From positions 124,001-188,000 of the forward strand of contig NZ_CP142422.1 in assembly GCF_035974275.1 (NCBI RefSeq): a stretch of DNA of 64,000 nucleotides. Direction: 5' to 3'. A program made the translations under genes and the position numbers. This stretch comes from Chryseobacterium sp. MYb264 (GTDB lineage: Bacteria; Bacteroidota; Bacteroidia; Flavobacteriales; Weeksellaceae). The notes below the pieces were generated by a model that saw only the letters and a list, made by a program, of their open reading frames with translations, made no database searches and was not told the DNA's origin. Below, piece after piece: positions 53,748 to 63,306 of this stretch (positions are counted from its first letter, which is position 1; each line of letters opens with the position of its first letter).

Positions 53748-54059
53748 ATGAATACGATGCAGCCAGCTTTTGATACGCTTACCGAAGCTGTTCAATGGCT
53801 TACTCAAAACGGATATACAGAAGATTTTAACCTTGAAAATGATTGCGTCAGGCTTAATAATTTTCTGGATGTATCTCCTGAAGATTTCAAAATAAAATAT
53901 ACGTTTCGTTTTGAAGGGGATACCGATCAGGGAGATGAAGATGTCGTCTACGGAATTGCTTCTGATAAATATTCCGTCAAAGGAATTCTCACCAGTGCCT
54001 ACGGAATTTACGCTGATGAAACAAGCACAGAACTGATTAAAAAACTGTCTGTAAACTAA
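53748..54059 (+). CDS. Small conserved-type acidic protein, function unknown
   Basis: 103 residues, acidic, with LTEAVQWLTQNGYTEDFNLE, RLNNFLDVSPEDFKI and a hydrophobic DVVYGIASDKYSVKGIL strand region. From memory, relatives in Bacteroidota are sometimes labelled phosphoribosylpyrophosphate synthetase, but no PRPP-synthase motif is visible here, and that label should not be trusted. No signal peptide. It lies 18 bp after hydrolase copy 2 and is probably in its transcript. Confidence 0.65.
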   Translation: MNTMQPAFDTLTEAVQWLTQNGYTEDFNLENDCVRLNNFLDVSPEDFKIKYTFRFEGDTDQGDEDVVYGIASDKYSVKGILTSAYGIYADETSTELIKKLSVN

Positions 54060-54079
54060 TTGATTTTTTGATGAGAAAA

Positions 54080-54200
54080 CCCTCGTCAGTTCGAGTGTTT
54101 TTCGAAATGAAATGAAGAAAAATGTATCGAGAACTTTAATTATAACAAAAACTTCTCGATACGATTTTTTCTCAAAAATCTACTCCAAGTGACGGAGCGG
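54080..54200. repeat. Interspersed inverted repeat (TATCGAGAA type)
   Basis: CTCGTCAGTTCGAGTG, then TGTATCGAGAAC and the complementary TTCTCGATACGA, followed by TCAAAAATCTACTCC. The TATCGAGAA / TTCTCGATA arms pair around an A+T-rich centre. From memory, similar TCGAGAA palindromes are frequent in flavobacterial intergenic DNA. Not coding. Confidence 0.55.
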
Positions 54201-54252
54201 AGCTTATAAAGAAACTCAATCAAATCAAAAAATAAAAGGTTCAGAATTTTAT

Positions 54253-54310
54253 CACAGATGAAATCCCTGCGCCTTAAAAACAAAACAATTTTAAAATCAT
54301 TTTGCGATCA
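54253..54310 (+). repeat. Duplicated upstream sequence, copy 1
   Basis: ATCACAGATGAAATCC, CTGCGCCTTAAAAAC and AAAATCATTTTGCG occur here in order, 45-100 bp ahead of the isochorismatase-family gene, and again at 56656-56715 ahead of the M17-like gene. Either a promoter-proximal regulatory sequence or interspersed repeat text. Confidence 0.5.
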
Positions 54311-54358
54311 ACCAACAAAGCCAATCAATTAAAATTAACAAACAACTAAAATAAATTT

Positions 54359-54991
54359 ATGAAACCATCATCAAAACTACTTTCCCCGGAAAATCACGCT
54401 TTAGTATTAATCGATTTTGAAGGTCAGATGGCATTTGCCACGAAAAGTATCTCTATGAATGAACTGCGTAACAATGTTGCGGTAGTTTGTGGAGCCTCAA
54501 AAATCTTCAATGTTCCGACCATCGTTACAACGGTTGCTGAAGAAAGCTTTGCAGGCCCTGTTTTCCCGGAAATTGAAGAAGCATATCCAATGGCAACTTC
54601 GGGATATATCGACAGAACCAGCATGAACACTTGGGAAGATGAAGCGGCTTACAAAGCCATCACCGGAACTCAGAAACAAAAATTGGTTTTTGCAGGATTG
54701 TGGACTGGTGTTTGCATCGTGGGACCAGCTTTGTCGGCGCTTGAGGAAGGATATGATGTCTATGTAATCACGGATGCTTGCGGAGATATTACCGATGAAG
54801 CTCACGAAAGAGCGGTGCAGAGAATGATCCACGCGGGAGTGAAGCCTGTGACTTCAGTTCAGTATGCTCTTGAATTACAGAGAGACTGGGCACGTCAGGA
54901 AACGTATGTTGCCGTAACAGATTTGATGAAAAAGTACGGCGGTTCTTATGGGCTGGGAGTTCATTATGCTCACAATATGCTGAAACATTAA
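54359..54991 (+). CDS. Isochorismatase-family cysteine hydrolase
   Basis: 210 residues. Seen: HALVLIDFEGQMAF with the catalytic Asp (residue 19), and the nucleophile in LWTGVCIVGPAL near residue 120. The family acts on amides and vinyl ethers (for example nicotinamidase, hydrolases of carbamoyl compounds). Long C-terminal helix-rich tail. Substrate unknown. The porin gene starts 2 bp after its stop, so both are one unit. Confidence 0.85.
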   Translation: MKPSSKLLSPENHALVLIDFEGQMAFATKSISMNELRNNVAVVCGASKIFNVPTIVTTVAEESFAGPVFPEIEEAYPMATSGYIDRTSMNTWEDEAAYKAITGTQKQKLVFAGLWTGVCIVGPALSALEEGYDVYVITDACGDITDEAHERAVQRMIHAGVKPVTSVQYALELQRDWARQETYVAVTDLMKKYGGSYGLGVHYAHNMLKH

Positions 54992-54992
54992 T

Positions 54993-56396
54993 ATGTATAC
55001 ACCATTTTCAATGTTGAAATCCACTTCCATATCGTTTTTTAAAATAACCATTGTTTTGATTCTTTTGTGTTCAGAAACACTGTCGGCTCAAAGCTTTAAG
55101 CTCCTGCGCTACGATGAGAATTATGAATATTTAAAAGACTCAGCAGATAGTTTTTATAATAAGGTTAAATTTCTTCCGCTCAATGAAAAGAAGGATATCT
55201 ATCTGTCTTTCGGTGGCGAAGCACGGTATGAGTATGTAGATTTCAACAACGAAGATTGGGGCAGGCTGAATATTGGGCACAACAACTTTTTTCTGCAACG
55301 GTATGATCTTCACGCAGATTTGCATCTCGGAAAAAATATCAGAATATTTTCACAAGTCCGAAGCGCTTTACAGAACGGAAGAAAAAATGGTTCCAGAGGA
55401 ATTGATGAAGATCAGTTAAGTATTCAGAATCTATTTATTGATGCTGATTTGATTCATAAAAATAATCATAAACTAACATTCAGAGTGGGGCGACAGGAAC
55501 TGGATTACGGTTCGGGAAGATTAATTTCCGTAAGAGAAGGTCCCAATGCAAGACTTTCTTTTACCGGAGCTAAAGTGATGTATTCCCACAAAAATGTTTC
55601 TGTAGATGCATTTGCGATGATGGCAGACAGCATCAACACAGGAGTTTTTGATAATAAAGTCTCAAAACAGCTCAATCTTTGGGGTACTTATTCGAAAATC
55701 ATTATTCCGAAAGCCGGAAACCTCGATCTGTACTATATCGGAATTCGAAGAGACGAATCTGTTTTTGAAGTAGGAACAGCCAAAGAAAAACGCCATACCA
55801 TTGGCGGAAGATTTTGGAAATATGGCGGCGGATTCATTTATAATCTGGAAGCAGCGTATCAGTTCGGAACTTTTGGAAACGAAGATATCAGCGCGTGGAC
55901 GGGCTCTGTCGACATCGGATATCTCTTTGAAAATGTAAAATTCAAACCAAGCATCAACTTGCGAAACGATTATATTTCCGGTGATAAATCCAAAGAAGAC
56001 GGAAAGCTGAATACGTTCAATCCTCTCTATCCAAAAGGCGGTTATTTTGGCTTCAGTCCGCAGGTTGGGCCGGTCAATTTAATTGATATTCATCCGTATG
56101 CGACATTGGATTTAACGTCAAAGCTAAAAATGCAGGTCGATATCGTTTTTAACTGGCGATATTCCCTGAACGACGGGGTTTACCGACCAAGCGGAGTCTT
56201 GAATCGTCCTGGAAGCAGCTCAGACAAAAGATATATCGGAACAGCTTATTTAACCAATTTCACCTACAGTTTTAATAGATATTTTTCTTTGGTGAGCGGA
56301 CTTCAGTATTTTCAGAAAGGATCTTTTATCGAAGATATTATTCCGAATGCGAAGAGCGGTATCTTCTACAATATTCGCGTAGGATTCAAATTTTAA
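54993..56396 (+). CDS. Outer-membrane beta-barrel, alginate-export/porin family
   Basis: 467 residues with a signal peptide (ITIVLILLCSETLSAQS) and many alternating amphipathic strands. Seen: SFGGEARYEYVDFNN, the FRVGRQELDYGSGRLISVREGPN segment typical of alginate-export proteins, and a C-terminal IFYNIRVGFKF ending in Phe, as needed for barrel assembly. Start may be Met1 or Met7 (55011). Not necessarily alginate: this family includes general substrate porins. Directly follows the isochorismatase-family gene. Confidence 0.82.
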   Translation: MYTPFSMLKSTSISFFKITIVLILLCSETLSAQSFKLLRYDENYEYLKDSADSFYNKVKFLPLNEKKDIYLSFGGEARYEYVDFNNEDWGRLNIGHNNFFLQRYDLHADLHLGKNIRIFSQVRSALQNGRKNGSRGIDEDQLSIQNLFIDADLIHKNNHKLTFRVGRQELDYGSGRLISVREGPNARLSFTGAKVMYSHKNVSVDAFAMMADSINTGVFDNKVSKQLNLWGTYSKIIIPKAGNLDLYYIGIRRDESVFEVGTAKEKRHTIGGRFWKYGGGFIYNLEAAYQFGTFGNEDISAWTGSVDIGYLFENVKFKPSINLRNDYISGDKSKEDGKLNTFNPLYPKGGYFGFSPQVGPVNLIDIHPYATLDLTSKLKMQVDIVFNWRYSLNDGVYRPSGVLNRPGSSSDKRYIGTAYLTNFTYSFNRYFSLVSGLQYFQKGSFIEDIIPNAKSGIFYNIRVGFKF

Positions 56397-56449
56397 TGAT
56401 AAAAAATCAACTCTAAAACCCTAAAACACTCTTACTCTAAAACTTTTTA

Positions 56450-56544
56450 AGAAGCTTAATCCCGCTTTCCACTGTATCTTTTTCGCCAGCGCTTTTTTTC
56501 AAAGCCCATTCAGAAAAAGGATGCCGTTGCAATCGGGGCTAGGG
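56450..56544. repeat. Interspersed structured repeat, second copy
   Basis: Begins GAAGCTTAATCCCGCTTTCC and ends AAAAAGGATGCCGTTGCAAT then CGGGGCTAGGG, matching 13862-13959 at both ends; the middle differs. ATCTTTTT/AAAAAGGAT and CCCG/CGGG pairings are kept. Confidence 0.7.
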
Positions 56545-56603
56545 TTGTAGTCAGTGAATTTAAAACATAAAAATAACCACAAAGTTTGCCATCCGTAGTA
56601 AAA

Positions 56604-56636
56604 AAACCTCATAGGTTTTTAAAACCTATGAGGTTT
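56604..56636. terminator. Perfect inverted repeat, probable terminator/repeat element
   Basis: AAACCTCATAGGTTTT (56604-56619), one T, AAAACCTATGAGGTTT (56621-56636): a perfect 16-bp palindrome downstream of the porin operon. The plus-strand tail TTTACAT has only three Ts, and an A-run precedes the arm, so it works at least as well on the other strand. Confidence 0.6.
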
Positions 56637-56655
56637 ACATCCGAAAATAAAAAAA

Positions 56656-56715
56656 TTATCACAGATAAAAGCCTTGCGCCTTAAAAACGCAGCGAATGTA
56701 AAATCATTTTGCGTC
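56656..56715 (+). repeat. Duplicated upstream sequence, copy 2
   Basis: ATCACAGATAAAAGCC, TTGCGCCTTAAAAAC and AAAATCATTTTGCG in the same order as at 54253-54310; here followed by GTCTTTGCGAATTTCC ahead of the ATG at 56749. Confidence 0.5.
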
Positions 56716-56748
56716 TTTGCGAATTTCCAACATATAAACAATTTAATT

Positions 56749-57492
56749 ATGCAAAAAACAATTTCAAAATACATCAGCTGGTCTAAAACAATGTTCACCG
56801 CATTGATTTTAACCACTTCAACAACAACATTCATTTCAGCACAAACTGCTGAAACAAAAACAGCCATCGGAACCTCCAAAATTTGGGGAACCGTCGACGG
56901 AGTTTCCGTTGTCGGTCTTGTTCAGGGACCTTCAGCAGCAGTCGCAGACTTGCAGATTGCCTGCGTTTTCGAATACACGGACGGTGATATTTTCAATCCG
57001 CCTGCGCTTCCAAAAGAACTTAACGGAATAGTTCATTTGGATGAAGCGCTAAAAGGAGCCGTTACCGAAGTCAGAAAAACCGGAAAATTCAAAGGTCATG
57101 CGCTAGAAACCCTGCTTATTGCGCCGCCAAAAGGAAGCTTGTCTTCTAAAAAATTATTACTGATCGGTTTAGGAAACAGAAACTCTTTCGATGCCGAATT
57201 AATGAAAGAAATCGGAAGTGTAGCAATGAGAGAAGCGTTAAAATTACAGGTGAAAACTGTTTCTTTCGCCAGCGACATCAAAGATGCGGGTATCGATTCT
57301 CCAACAGCTCTGGTGGCAGAAAATGTCGTTTTGGGAGCTTTTGATGCGTACAGAACGCAGACGTATTTAAATACTCAGCATTTATCAGATAAAATTAAGT
57401 TGCAGAAGCTGATCTTACTGGCCGGACCATCATTTTTTACCGTTGCCGGAGGAGGAATTCAGGAAGCTATTTCAAAATTAAACACCAAATAA
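56749..57492 (+). CDS. Exported protein with an M17 leucyl-aminopeptidase N-terminal-like domain only
   Basis: 247 residues from the ATG at 56749; the longer frame runs back into repeat text. A signal-like stretch (TMFTALILTTSTTTFISAQ) suggests export. The rest resembles the macro-like N-terminal domain of M17 peptidases: ELNGIVHLDEALKGAVTEVRKTGKFKGHALETLLI, then KKLLLIGLGNRNSFDAELMKEIGSVAMREA. The metal-binding peptidase domain is absent, so peptidase activity is not expected. The amidohydrolase gene starts 7 bp later. Confidence 0.72.
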   Translation: MQKTISKYISWSKTMFTALILTTSTTTFISAQTAETKTAIGTSKIWGTVDGVSVVGLVQGPSAAVADLQIACVFEYTDGDIFNPPALPKELNGIVHLDEALKGAVTEVRKTGKFKGHALETLLIAPPKGSLSSKKLLLIGLGNRNSFDAELMKEIGSVAMREALKLQVKTVSFASDIKDAGIDSPTALVAENVVLGAFDAYRTQTYLNTQHLSDKIKLQKLILLAGPSFFTVAGGGIQEAISKLNTK

Positions 57493-57498
57493 AAGAAG

Positions 57499-59388
57499 AT
57501 GAAAGCAGACCTAATTTTATACAACGGAAAAGTCCACAGTTTTAATAAAGAAACCCCTGAAATTTCCGCAGTAGCCATTAAAGAAGGTAAAATTATTGCC
57601 GTGGGAAAAGACAATTTAGTAGACCAGTTTGCAGATGATTCTACGAAAATTGTTGATCTGAAAAAGAAAAGAGTCGTTCCCGGAATTAATGATTCCCACA
57701 TTCACCTGATTCGTGGCGGATTAAATTACAACCTTGAACTAAGATGGGATGGCGTTCCTTCTCTAGCCGATGCCTTGAGAATGCTGAAAGATCAGGTCGA
57801 CCGTACACCTTCTCCGCAATGGGTTCGTGTGGTTGGTGGCTGGTCAGAATTTCAGTTTGCAGAAAGAAGAATGCCGACTTTGGAGGAAATCAACGCGATT
57901 GCTCCCGAAACTCCGGTTTTTATTCTGCATTTGTACGACAGAGCTTTGATGAACAGAGCGGCTTTGAAAGCAGTTGGATTCAACAAAAATACACCGGCTC
58001 CGGCGGGCGGACAGATCGAAAGAGATGCGAACGGTGAACCGACAGGATTGATTATCGCAACACCAAACGCCATGATTCTATATTCCACACTAGCGCAGGG
58101 TCCGAAATTATCTTATGAACATCAATTGAATTCAACGAGACATTTTATGACGGAATTAAACCGTTTCGGAATTACGAGTGTCATTGATGCAGGAGGAGGT
58201 TTTCAGAATTTCCCGGATGATTATCAGGTCGTGAATGAACTGAACGAAAAAAAGCAGTTAACAGTAAGGATTGCTTATAATTTATTCACCCAAAAGCCTA
58301 AGCACGAATTTGAAGATTTCAGCGATTGGATCGATACGGTAAAATTGTATCAGGGTGATGATATGTACCGTCACAACGGGGCAGGAGAGATGTTGGTATT
58401 TTCGGCGGCAGATTTTGAAGATTTTCTTCAGCCAAGACCCGATTTGCCGGAAAACATGGAAGCCGATCTTGAAAAAGTGGTTCGTTTACTGGTAGAAAAC
58501 CGCTGGCCTTTCAGACTTCATGCTACATACAATGAGAGTATTACTAGATTTTTAAATGTTTTTGAAAAAGTAAATCAGGACATTCCTTTCAACGGATTGC
58601 CATGGATTTTTGATCATGCTGAAACCATAGACGAAAAAAATATCGAAAGAGTAAAAATGTTAGGCGGAGGAATCGCAATCCAAAGCAGAATGGCTTACCA
58701 AGGTGAATATTTTACCGATCAATATGGTTCTGCTGCTGCGGAAAGTACGCCTCCAATTAAAAAAATGCTGGAAATGGAAGTTCCCGTCGGCGGTGGTTCG
58801 GATGCAACGAGAGTGAGCAGTTATAATCCTTGGGTTTCTATGTATTGGTTAACGGTTGGGAAAACGGTTGGCGGACTTCAATTGTATCATGAAACGAGGT
58901 TAGAACGAGCAACCGCATTGGAGTTATACACCAAAGGAAGCGCGTGGTTTTCTCAGGAACAGCAGAAGAAAGGGGATATTCAGGTAGGAATGTTTGCTGA
59001 TTTGGCCATTTTAGATAAAGATTATTTTACGGTTGACGACGAAGAAATTAAAAATATAGAATCTGAAATGACGATCGTAGACGGAAAAATTGTCTACGCA
59101 AAAGGAGAGTTTTCAAGCTTTGCACCGCCGTCAATTCCAATTCTGCCGGATTGGTCACCAACAAAAATATACAACGGATATTATTCTGAAGATCAGAGCC
59201 GTCAGATGGAAATCGTTAAAAATGCGAAAAAAGAGTCAAAACCATTGTTAAGCTCACAGATTCACAGTTGTGCAGGAAGTTGTGATGTACACAATCACAA
59301 TCATGACCATGCGAGAATGAGTAATCTTCCGGTTAATAATTATCACGCATTTTGGGGCGCTTTAGGGTGTTCATGCTTTGCTTTTTAA
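57499..59388 (+). CDS. YtcJ-like amidohydrolase (amidohydrolase_3) with Cys/His-rich tail
   Basis: 629 residues, no signal peptide. Seen: the urease-like beta-domain start (DLILYNGKVHSFN), metal ligands in INDSHIHLIRGG, FRLHATYNES, IFDHAETID and GGGSDATRVSSYNPW, and KGDIQVGMFADLAILD. Typical members are about 550 residues; the extra C-terminal part contains CAGSCDVHNHNHDHARM and ends GALGCSCFAF, a possible metal-binding tail. Substrate unknown. In operon with M17-like, DoxX, Dps and DUF1275 genes. Confidence 0.83.
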   Translation: MKADLILYNGKVHSFNKETPEISAVAIKEGKIIAVGKDNLVDQFADDSTKIVDLKKKRVVPGINDSHIHLIRGGLNYNLELRWDGVPSLADALRMLKDQVDRTPSPQWVRVVGGWSEFQFAERRMPTLEEINAIAPETPVFILHLYDRALMNRAALKAVGFNKNTPAPAGGQIERDANGEPTGLIIATPNAMILYSTLAQGPKLSYEHQLNSTRHFMTELNRFGITSVIDAGGGFQNFPDDYQVVNELNEKKQLTVRIAYNLFTQKPKHEFEDFSDWIDTVKLYQGDDMYRHNGAGEMLVFSAADFEDFLQPRPDLPENMEADLEKVVRLLVENRWPFRLHATYNESITRFLNVFEKVNQDIPFNGLPWIFDHAETIDEKNIERVKMLGGGIAIQSRMAYQGEYFTDQYGSAAAESTPPIKKMLEMEVPVGGGSDATRVSSYNPWVSMYWLTVGKTVGGLQLYHETRLERATALELYTKGSAWFSQEQQKKGDIQVGMFADLAILDKDYFTVDDEEIKNIESEMTIVDGKIVYAKGEFSSFAPPSIPILPDWSPTKIYNGYYSEDQSRQMEIVKNAKKESKPLLSSQIHSCAGSCDVHNHNHDHARMSNLPVNNYHAFWGALGCSCFAF

Positions 59389-59398
59389 ATTTAAAAAT

Positions 59399-59824
59399 AT
59401 GGAAATTTTAAAACAGATCCTTAGCTCAGATTTAGGATCGTCATTTAATGATATCGCTTTTCTTGTTTTCCGTGTGCTTCTGGCAATTCAGCTGTTTAGA
59501 GTTCATGGTTTAAAGAAATTCAGACTGGAAAACGGACAGAAAGAAATTATTCCGAATCCGCTTGGGCTTCCTGATAAAATGAATGCTCTGGTGGCCTCAT
59601 TTGCCGATTTGGTGGTTCCTTTTTTAATTATTTTAGGATTAGGAACGAGATTAGCCGTTTTGCCAACCATTGGCGTAACTGCAATCGGATATTTCGTGGT
59701 TCACCGAAAAGATTCTCTGGAAGTTCGAGATGTTCCGTTTATGTACACTTTATCCTTATTACTCATTCTTGCCTTGGGAGCAGGAAAATATTCACTCGAT
59801 TATTACTTATTAAATATACTTTAG
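59399..59824 (+). CDS. DoxX-family membrane protein
   Basis: 141 residues from the ATG at 59399; a frame start at 59378 would overlap the amidohydrolase gene. Four hydrophobic segments, with AFLVFRVLLAIQLFRVHGLKKF and VASFADLVVPFLIILGLGTRLAVLP. DoxX proteins are linked to thiol-oxidant defence in some bacteria. The dps copy follows 1 bp after its stop. Confidence 0.8.
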   Translation: MEILKQILSSDLGSSFNDIAFLVFRVLLAIQLFRVHGLKKFRLENGQKEIIPNPLGLPDKMNALVASFADLVVPFLIILGLGTRLAVLPTIGVTAIGYFVVHRKDSLEVRDVPFMYTLSLLLILALGAGKYSLDYYLLNIL

Positions 59825-59825
59825 A

Positions 59826-60299
59826 ATGAAAACATCAATTGGAATTAAAGAAGAAAATTTAGCAAAAGTTGCTGAAATATTGGTTGAAACGTTAGCCGAC
59901 GAATTTGTATTGTATACCAAAACAAAAAAAGCCCACTGGAACGTAGAAGGACAGGATTTTTATAATAAACATCTGTTTTTTGAAGCGCAATATGAGCAAT
60001 TAGATGAGATCATCGATAATCTTGCCGAAAGAATCAGAACATTAGGGCATTACGCACCGGCAACGTTGAGAGAATATCTGGCTTTAACGCATCTGTCAGA
60101 GCATCATTTAGAAGCCAATGACAGCTTAACATACATCAAAGAATTGCTTTCTGATCACGAAAGTATTTTAATTCATCTTCGTGAAAATATAGAAAATTTT
60201 GCTGTTGAATTCCGTGATGCCGGAACAAGTGATTATATCACCGGATTATTAGAAACTCACGAAAAAATGGCGTGGATGCTGCGCTCACATTTAAAATAA
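59826..60299 (+). CDS. dps: Dps-family DNA-binding ferritin, copy 2
   Basis: 157 residues with the same ferroxidase pattern as copy 1: KTKKAHWNVEGQDFYNKHLFFEAQYEQLDE. Ends SDYITGLLETHEKMAWMLRSHLK. It is fourth in an operon and lacks its own operator element, unlike copy 1, so the two Dps proteins are probably induced differently. DUF1275 follows after 4 bp. Confidence 0.93.
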   Translation: MKTSIGIKEENLAKVAEILVETLADEFVLYTKTKKAHWNVEGQDFYNKHLFFEAQYEQLDEIIDNLAERIRTLGHYAPATLREYLALTHLSEHHLEANDSLTYIKELLSDHESILIHLRENIENFAVEFRDAGTSDYITGLLETHEKMAWMLRSHLK

Positions 60300-60303
60300 A
60301 AAT

Positions 60304-60969
60304 ATGGAAATTAAACATAATATTGGTTTTGTAACCTTACTTCTGGCGTTGATTGCGGGCTATTGTGATACGGTAACTTTCGTGGCGGCAGATTCTATCT
60401 TTTCGGCGCACGTTACGGGTAACTTTATCGTTTTTGCTTACCAGTTTGTGAAAGGTTCAGATATTCATGCCTGGGTAAAATTATTAACGTTTCCTGTGTT
60501 TATTTTAGCAGTTATCGCTGGAGGAAGAATTGCGGGAAAAGTGCTTAATCATTATACCATTTTATTCTGGGAAGGATTTTTACTCTTACTCGCGGGAATT
60601 ATCGTTGCTGTTCTCAATTATAACGGGCTTTTTGATGACGTGATGATGTATACCGTAGTGATGATCACGGTTTTTGCCATGGGACTTCAGAACGCTTTTG
60701 GAAAATTATATGCTAAAGAAACGCACGGGCCAACAACGATGATGACGGGAAATGTAACCCAAGCCTCATTGGATTTCGGAACGTTGATCAAAAATGGTTT
60801 TAAAGATGCAGATGCTTTGATAAGTCTAAAGAAACAGCTGGTGACTATTTTAGGATTTTTGGTCGGGTGTTTTTTAGGCGCTTTTGCAGGGAAGCAATTG
60901 GGGTTGGTAACCTTGGTTTTCCCAGGATTGGCAATGATTATCTGCTATCTCTATCACCGCGAAAAATAG
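60304..60969 (+). CDS. DUF1275 (YoaK-family) membrane protein, copy 2
   Basis: 221 residues, about six membrane segments. Seen: LLLALIAGYCDTVTFVAADSIFSAHVTGNF, GLQNAFGKLYAKETHGPTTMMTGNVTQ, matching the family. Paralog of 44983-45651 but clearly diverged. Last gene of the operon beginning at 56749. Function unknown. Confidence 0.85.
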   Translation: MEIKHNIGFVTLLLALIAGYCDTVTFVAADSIFSAHVTGNFIVFAYQFVKGSDIHAWVKLLTFPVFILAVIAGGRIAGKVLNHYTILFWEGFLLLLAGIIVAVLNYNGLFDDVMMYTVVMITVFAMGLQNAFGKLYAKETHGPTTMMTGNVTQASLDFGTLIKNGFKDADALISLKKQLVTILGFLVGCFLGAFAGKQLGLVTLVFPGLAMIICYLYHREK

Positions 60970-61014
60970 TTGATAAAACGGGAAAATAACAGGAGAATAG
61001 ATTATCTTTAAAAA

Positions 61015-63288
61015 ATGAATAAGAGCCCTTATTTTATTACTGTAAATCCACTAAAGATATATTGTTTTTCATTGGTTTTGATGTTTTTAAGTATATCATT
61101 AAAAGCTCAGACCAAAGAAAATCCTGCACTGTTGAGAAAACAAATTGCCGCTTCTAAAGAAAGTCCTCAGAAAATTGCTTTACTGCAAAAGCTGAGCGAT
61201 TTTTATATTAACAAAAGAGGCGAGGCAAAAAAGGATCTCGACAGTGCAGTGATTTTAAACAACGAAGCAATGAAGCTTAGCCTGAAAATCAAAGACGATT
61301 TAGGCAGAGGGAAATCGATGCTTTTGGATGCAAAAATAAATAAGGAAAGAGGGAATAAAGAGGCTGCATTTTCCAAGGTGAAAAATTCCATTACTTATTT
61401 TGAAAATCATAAAATGACGGAGCAAACCGGAGAAGGATACGAAGAACTTTCCTTCCTATACGATAATGATCCTAAGAATTTCGATGCTAAAATAAAGCTT
61501 AAAGAAAAGGCATTGGCATTGTTTAAAAGTTCGGGATCGAAGCTGAAACAGGCCTCTGTTTTAAAGGATTTGGGCGAACTTTATATGATAAAAGGAGATT
61601 CTGATAAATCCATAGAAATGCTGAAACAGTCGCTGGCAATTTATCAGTCGCTAAAGTATCAGGAAACGCAGGGTGTTTATAATTTCCTCACACAGGCTGA
61701 AATTCAGAAAGCCAATTACGAAGAAGCTTTAAAATACGGAATTGCAGCAGAGAAAGCGGCAATAAATACCAACGACAATACTTTGCAGCTAAGTTCAATT
61801 TACAGCAATGTCGGAATGGTATACTATTACCTTCGTCAGAACGATGACGCCATGAGATATTGGGAAAAAGCGCTGGATGTTGCCAAAAAAAATAAAGATA
61901 ACGGTTATGTAAGAACGGTTGCCAATAATATGTCTACAATGCTCATCAGACAAAGGAAATTTGATCAGGCTATTGCAATGATTAAAGAATATAAAGCCAA
62001 ATATCCTATTGATGACAAGCAGTTTGAGATGACGGAAGATTATATTCTTTTCAGCACTTATACGATCAAGAAGCAATTCAGGAATGCTGAGATTTATTAT
62101 AAAAAACTGGTCAGTTATTATGGTGAAAATGCAGAAAGACATAATAATCAGACTTCGTTGTTGAGGAGCTTTGTTTTTTACCATTATCAGACGAAAAACT
62201 ATCCTGCCATGTATCGGGAAGCCACTTTGTTTGATTCTTTGGCGAAGAAAAACGGGAATGATATGTTACGCTCTGAAAATCACTTGATTTGGTTTAAAGC
62301 AGATTCTACACAAGGGAAATATTTAGACGCAATAGAACATTATCAGTTGTATAAAAAGTTTTCGGATTCTGTTTTTAATGGAGAAAAAAGCAAACAGATC
62401 AGCAGCCTGAAAATTCAGTTTGAAACCGATCAGAAAGATAAAAACATTGAATTGCTCACCCAAAAAGGTAAACTTCAGGAAATACAGATCACCAATGATA
62501 CGTTTATTAAATATGTTTTTATAGGAAGTATTGTTGTTTTGATTTTATTTATCTTATTGATTTACAATCGTTCGAGGCTTAAAACCAACGCCAATAAAAA
62601 ATTAGAACTAAAACGTAAGCAGATCGATGAGCAAAATGATCAACTTAAAAAACTTCTTGCCGAAAAAGAATGGCTGGTAAAGGAAATTCACCATCGTGTA
62701 AAGAATAATTTACAGATTGTCATTAGTTTACTGAATACACAATCGGCTTATCTCGATAATGAAGATGCGTTAATGGCCATTCAGAACAGTCAGCACAGAA
62801 TGCATGCGATGTCATTGATTCACCAGAAATTATATCAGACTGATAATCTTTCGACAATCGATATGTCCTGGTATATTTATGAATTGGTGAATTATATCAG
62901 AGAATGTTATTCATCAGAAAATAAAATTAAGTTCACGGTACGGGCTGAAAAAGTTTTTCTGGATGTAGCTCAGGCGGTTCCGATGGGGCTTATCATCAAT
63001 GAAGCAGTGATTAATACAACAAAATATGCTTTTCCTGATGATAAAATAGGAGAAGTTGTGATTTCCTTTAAAAATATTGGAAATGGTGATTATGAATTAA
63101 TGGTTTCCGACAATGGAGTAGGTCTTCCTGATGATTTTGATATTGAAGAAACAGAATCTTTGGGAATGAATTTGATGCGTGGATTAACCGATCAGCTTGA
63201 TGGAAATTTTTCTCTCGAAAATAAAAACGGATTGAAAATTACCATTATATTTAGAAAAAATACAGAAATTGAAGCCCACGAAAAGTAA
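61015..63288 (+). CDS. TPR-domain sensor histidine kinase, HisKA_2 type
   Basis: 757 residues. N-terminal signal or membrane helix ([18 protein letters not shown]), a periplasmic TPR array (about 40-480, for example [22 protein letters not shown]), one membrane helix near 497-518 ([19 protein letters not shown]), a coiled coil, then HisKA_2 with [20 protein letters not shown] near 555 and a HATPase domain with [27 protein letters not shown] and [10 protein letters not shown]. The response-regulator gene follows after 18 bp and is its likely partner. Signal unknown. Confidence 0.9.
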   Translation: MNKSPYFITVNPLKIYCFSLVLMFLSISLKAQTKENPALLRKQIAASKESPQKIALLQKLSDFYINKRGEAKKDLDSAVILNNEAMKLSLKIKDDLGRGKSMLLDAKINKERGNKEAAFSKVKNSITYFENHKMTEQTGEGYEELSFLYDNDPKNFDAKIKLKEKALALFKSSGSKLKQASVLKDLGELYMIKGDSDKSIEMLKQSLAIYQSLKYQETQGVYNFLTQAEIQKANYEEALKYGIAAEKAAINTNDNTLQLSSIYSNVGMVYYYLRQNDDAMRYWEKALDVAKKNKDNGYVRTVANNMSTMLIRQRKFDQAIAMIKEYKAKYPIDDKQFEMTEDYILFSTYTIKKQFRNAEIYYKKLVSYYGENAERHNNQTSLLRSFVFYHYQTKNYPAMYREATLFDSLAKKNGNDMLRSENHLIWFKADSTQGKYLDAIEHYQLYKKFSDSVFNGEKSKQISSLKIQFETDQKDKNIELLTQKGKLQEIQITNDTFIKYVFIGSIVVLILFILLIYNRSRLKTNANKKLELKRKQIDEQNDQLKKLLAEKEWLVKEIHHRVKNNLQIVISLLNTQSAYLDNEDALMAIQNSQHRMHAMSLIHQKLYQTDNLSTIDMSWYIYELVNYIRECYSSENKIKFTVRAEKVFLDVAQAVPMGLIINEAVINTTKYAFPDDKIGEVVISFKNIGNGDYELMVSDNGVGLPDDFDIEETESLGMNLMRGLTDQLDGNFSLENKNGLKITIIFRKNTEIEAHEK

Positions 63289-63306
63289 GCGGATCACATA
63301 AAAAAA

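Noticed and set aside
53748..54059. Phosphoribosylpyrophosphate synthetase
   Set aside because: At 103 residues without PRPP-binding or ATP-binding motifs it cannot be that enzyme.
56674..56748. Longer N terminus for the M17-like protein
   Set aside because: The added residues come from duplicated upstream repeat text; the ATG at 56749 fits an export signal.
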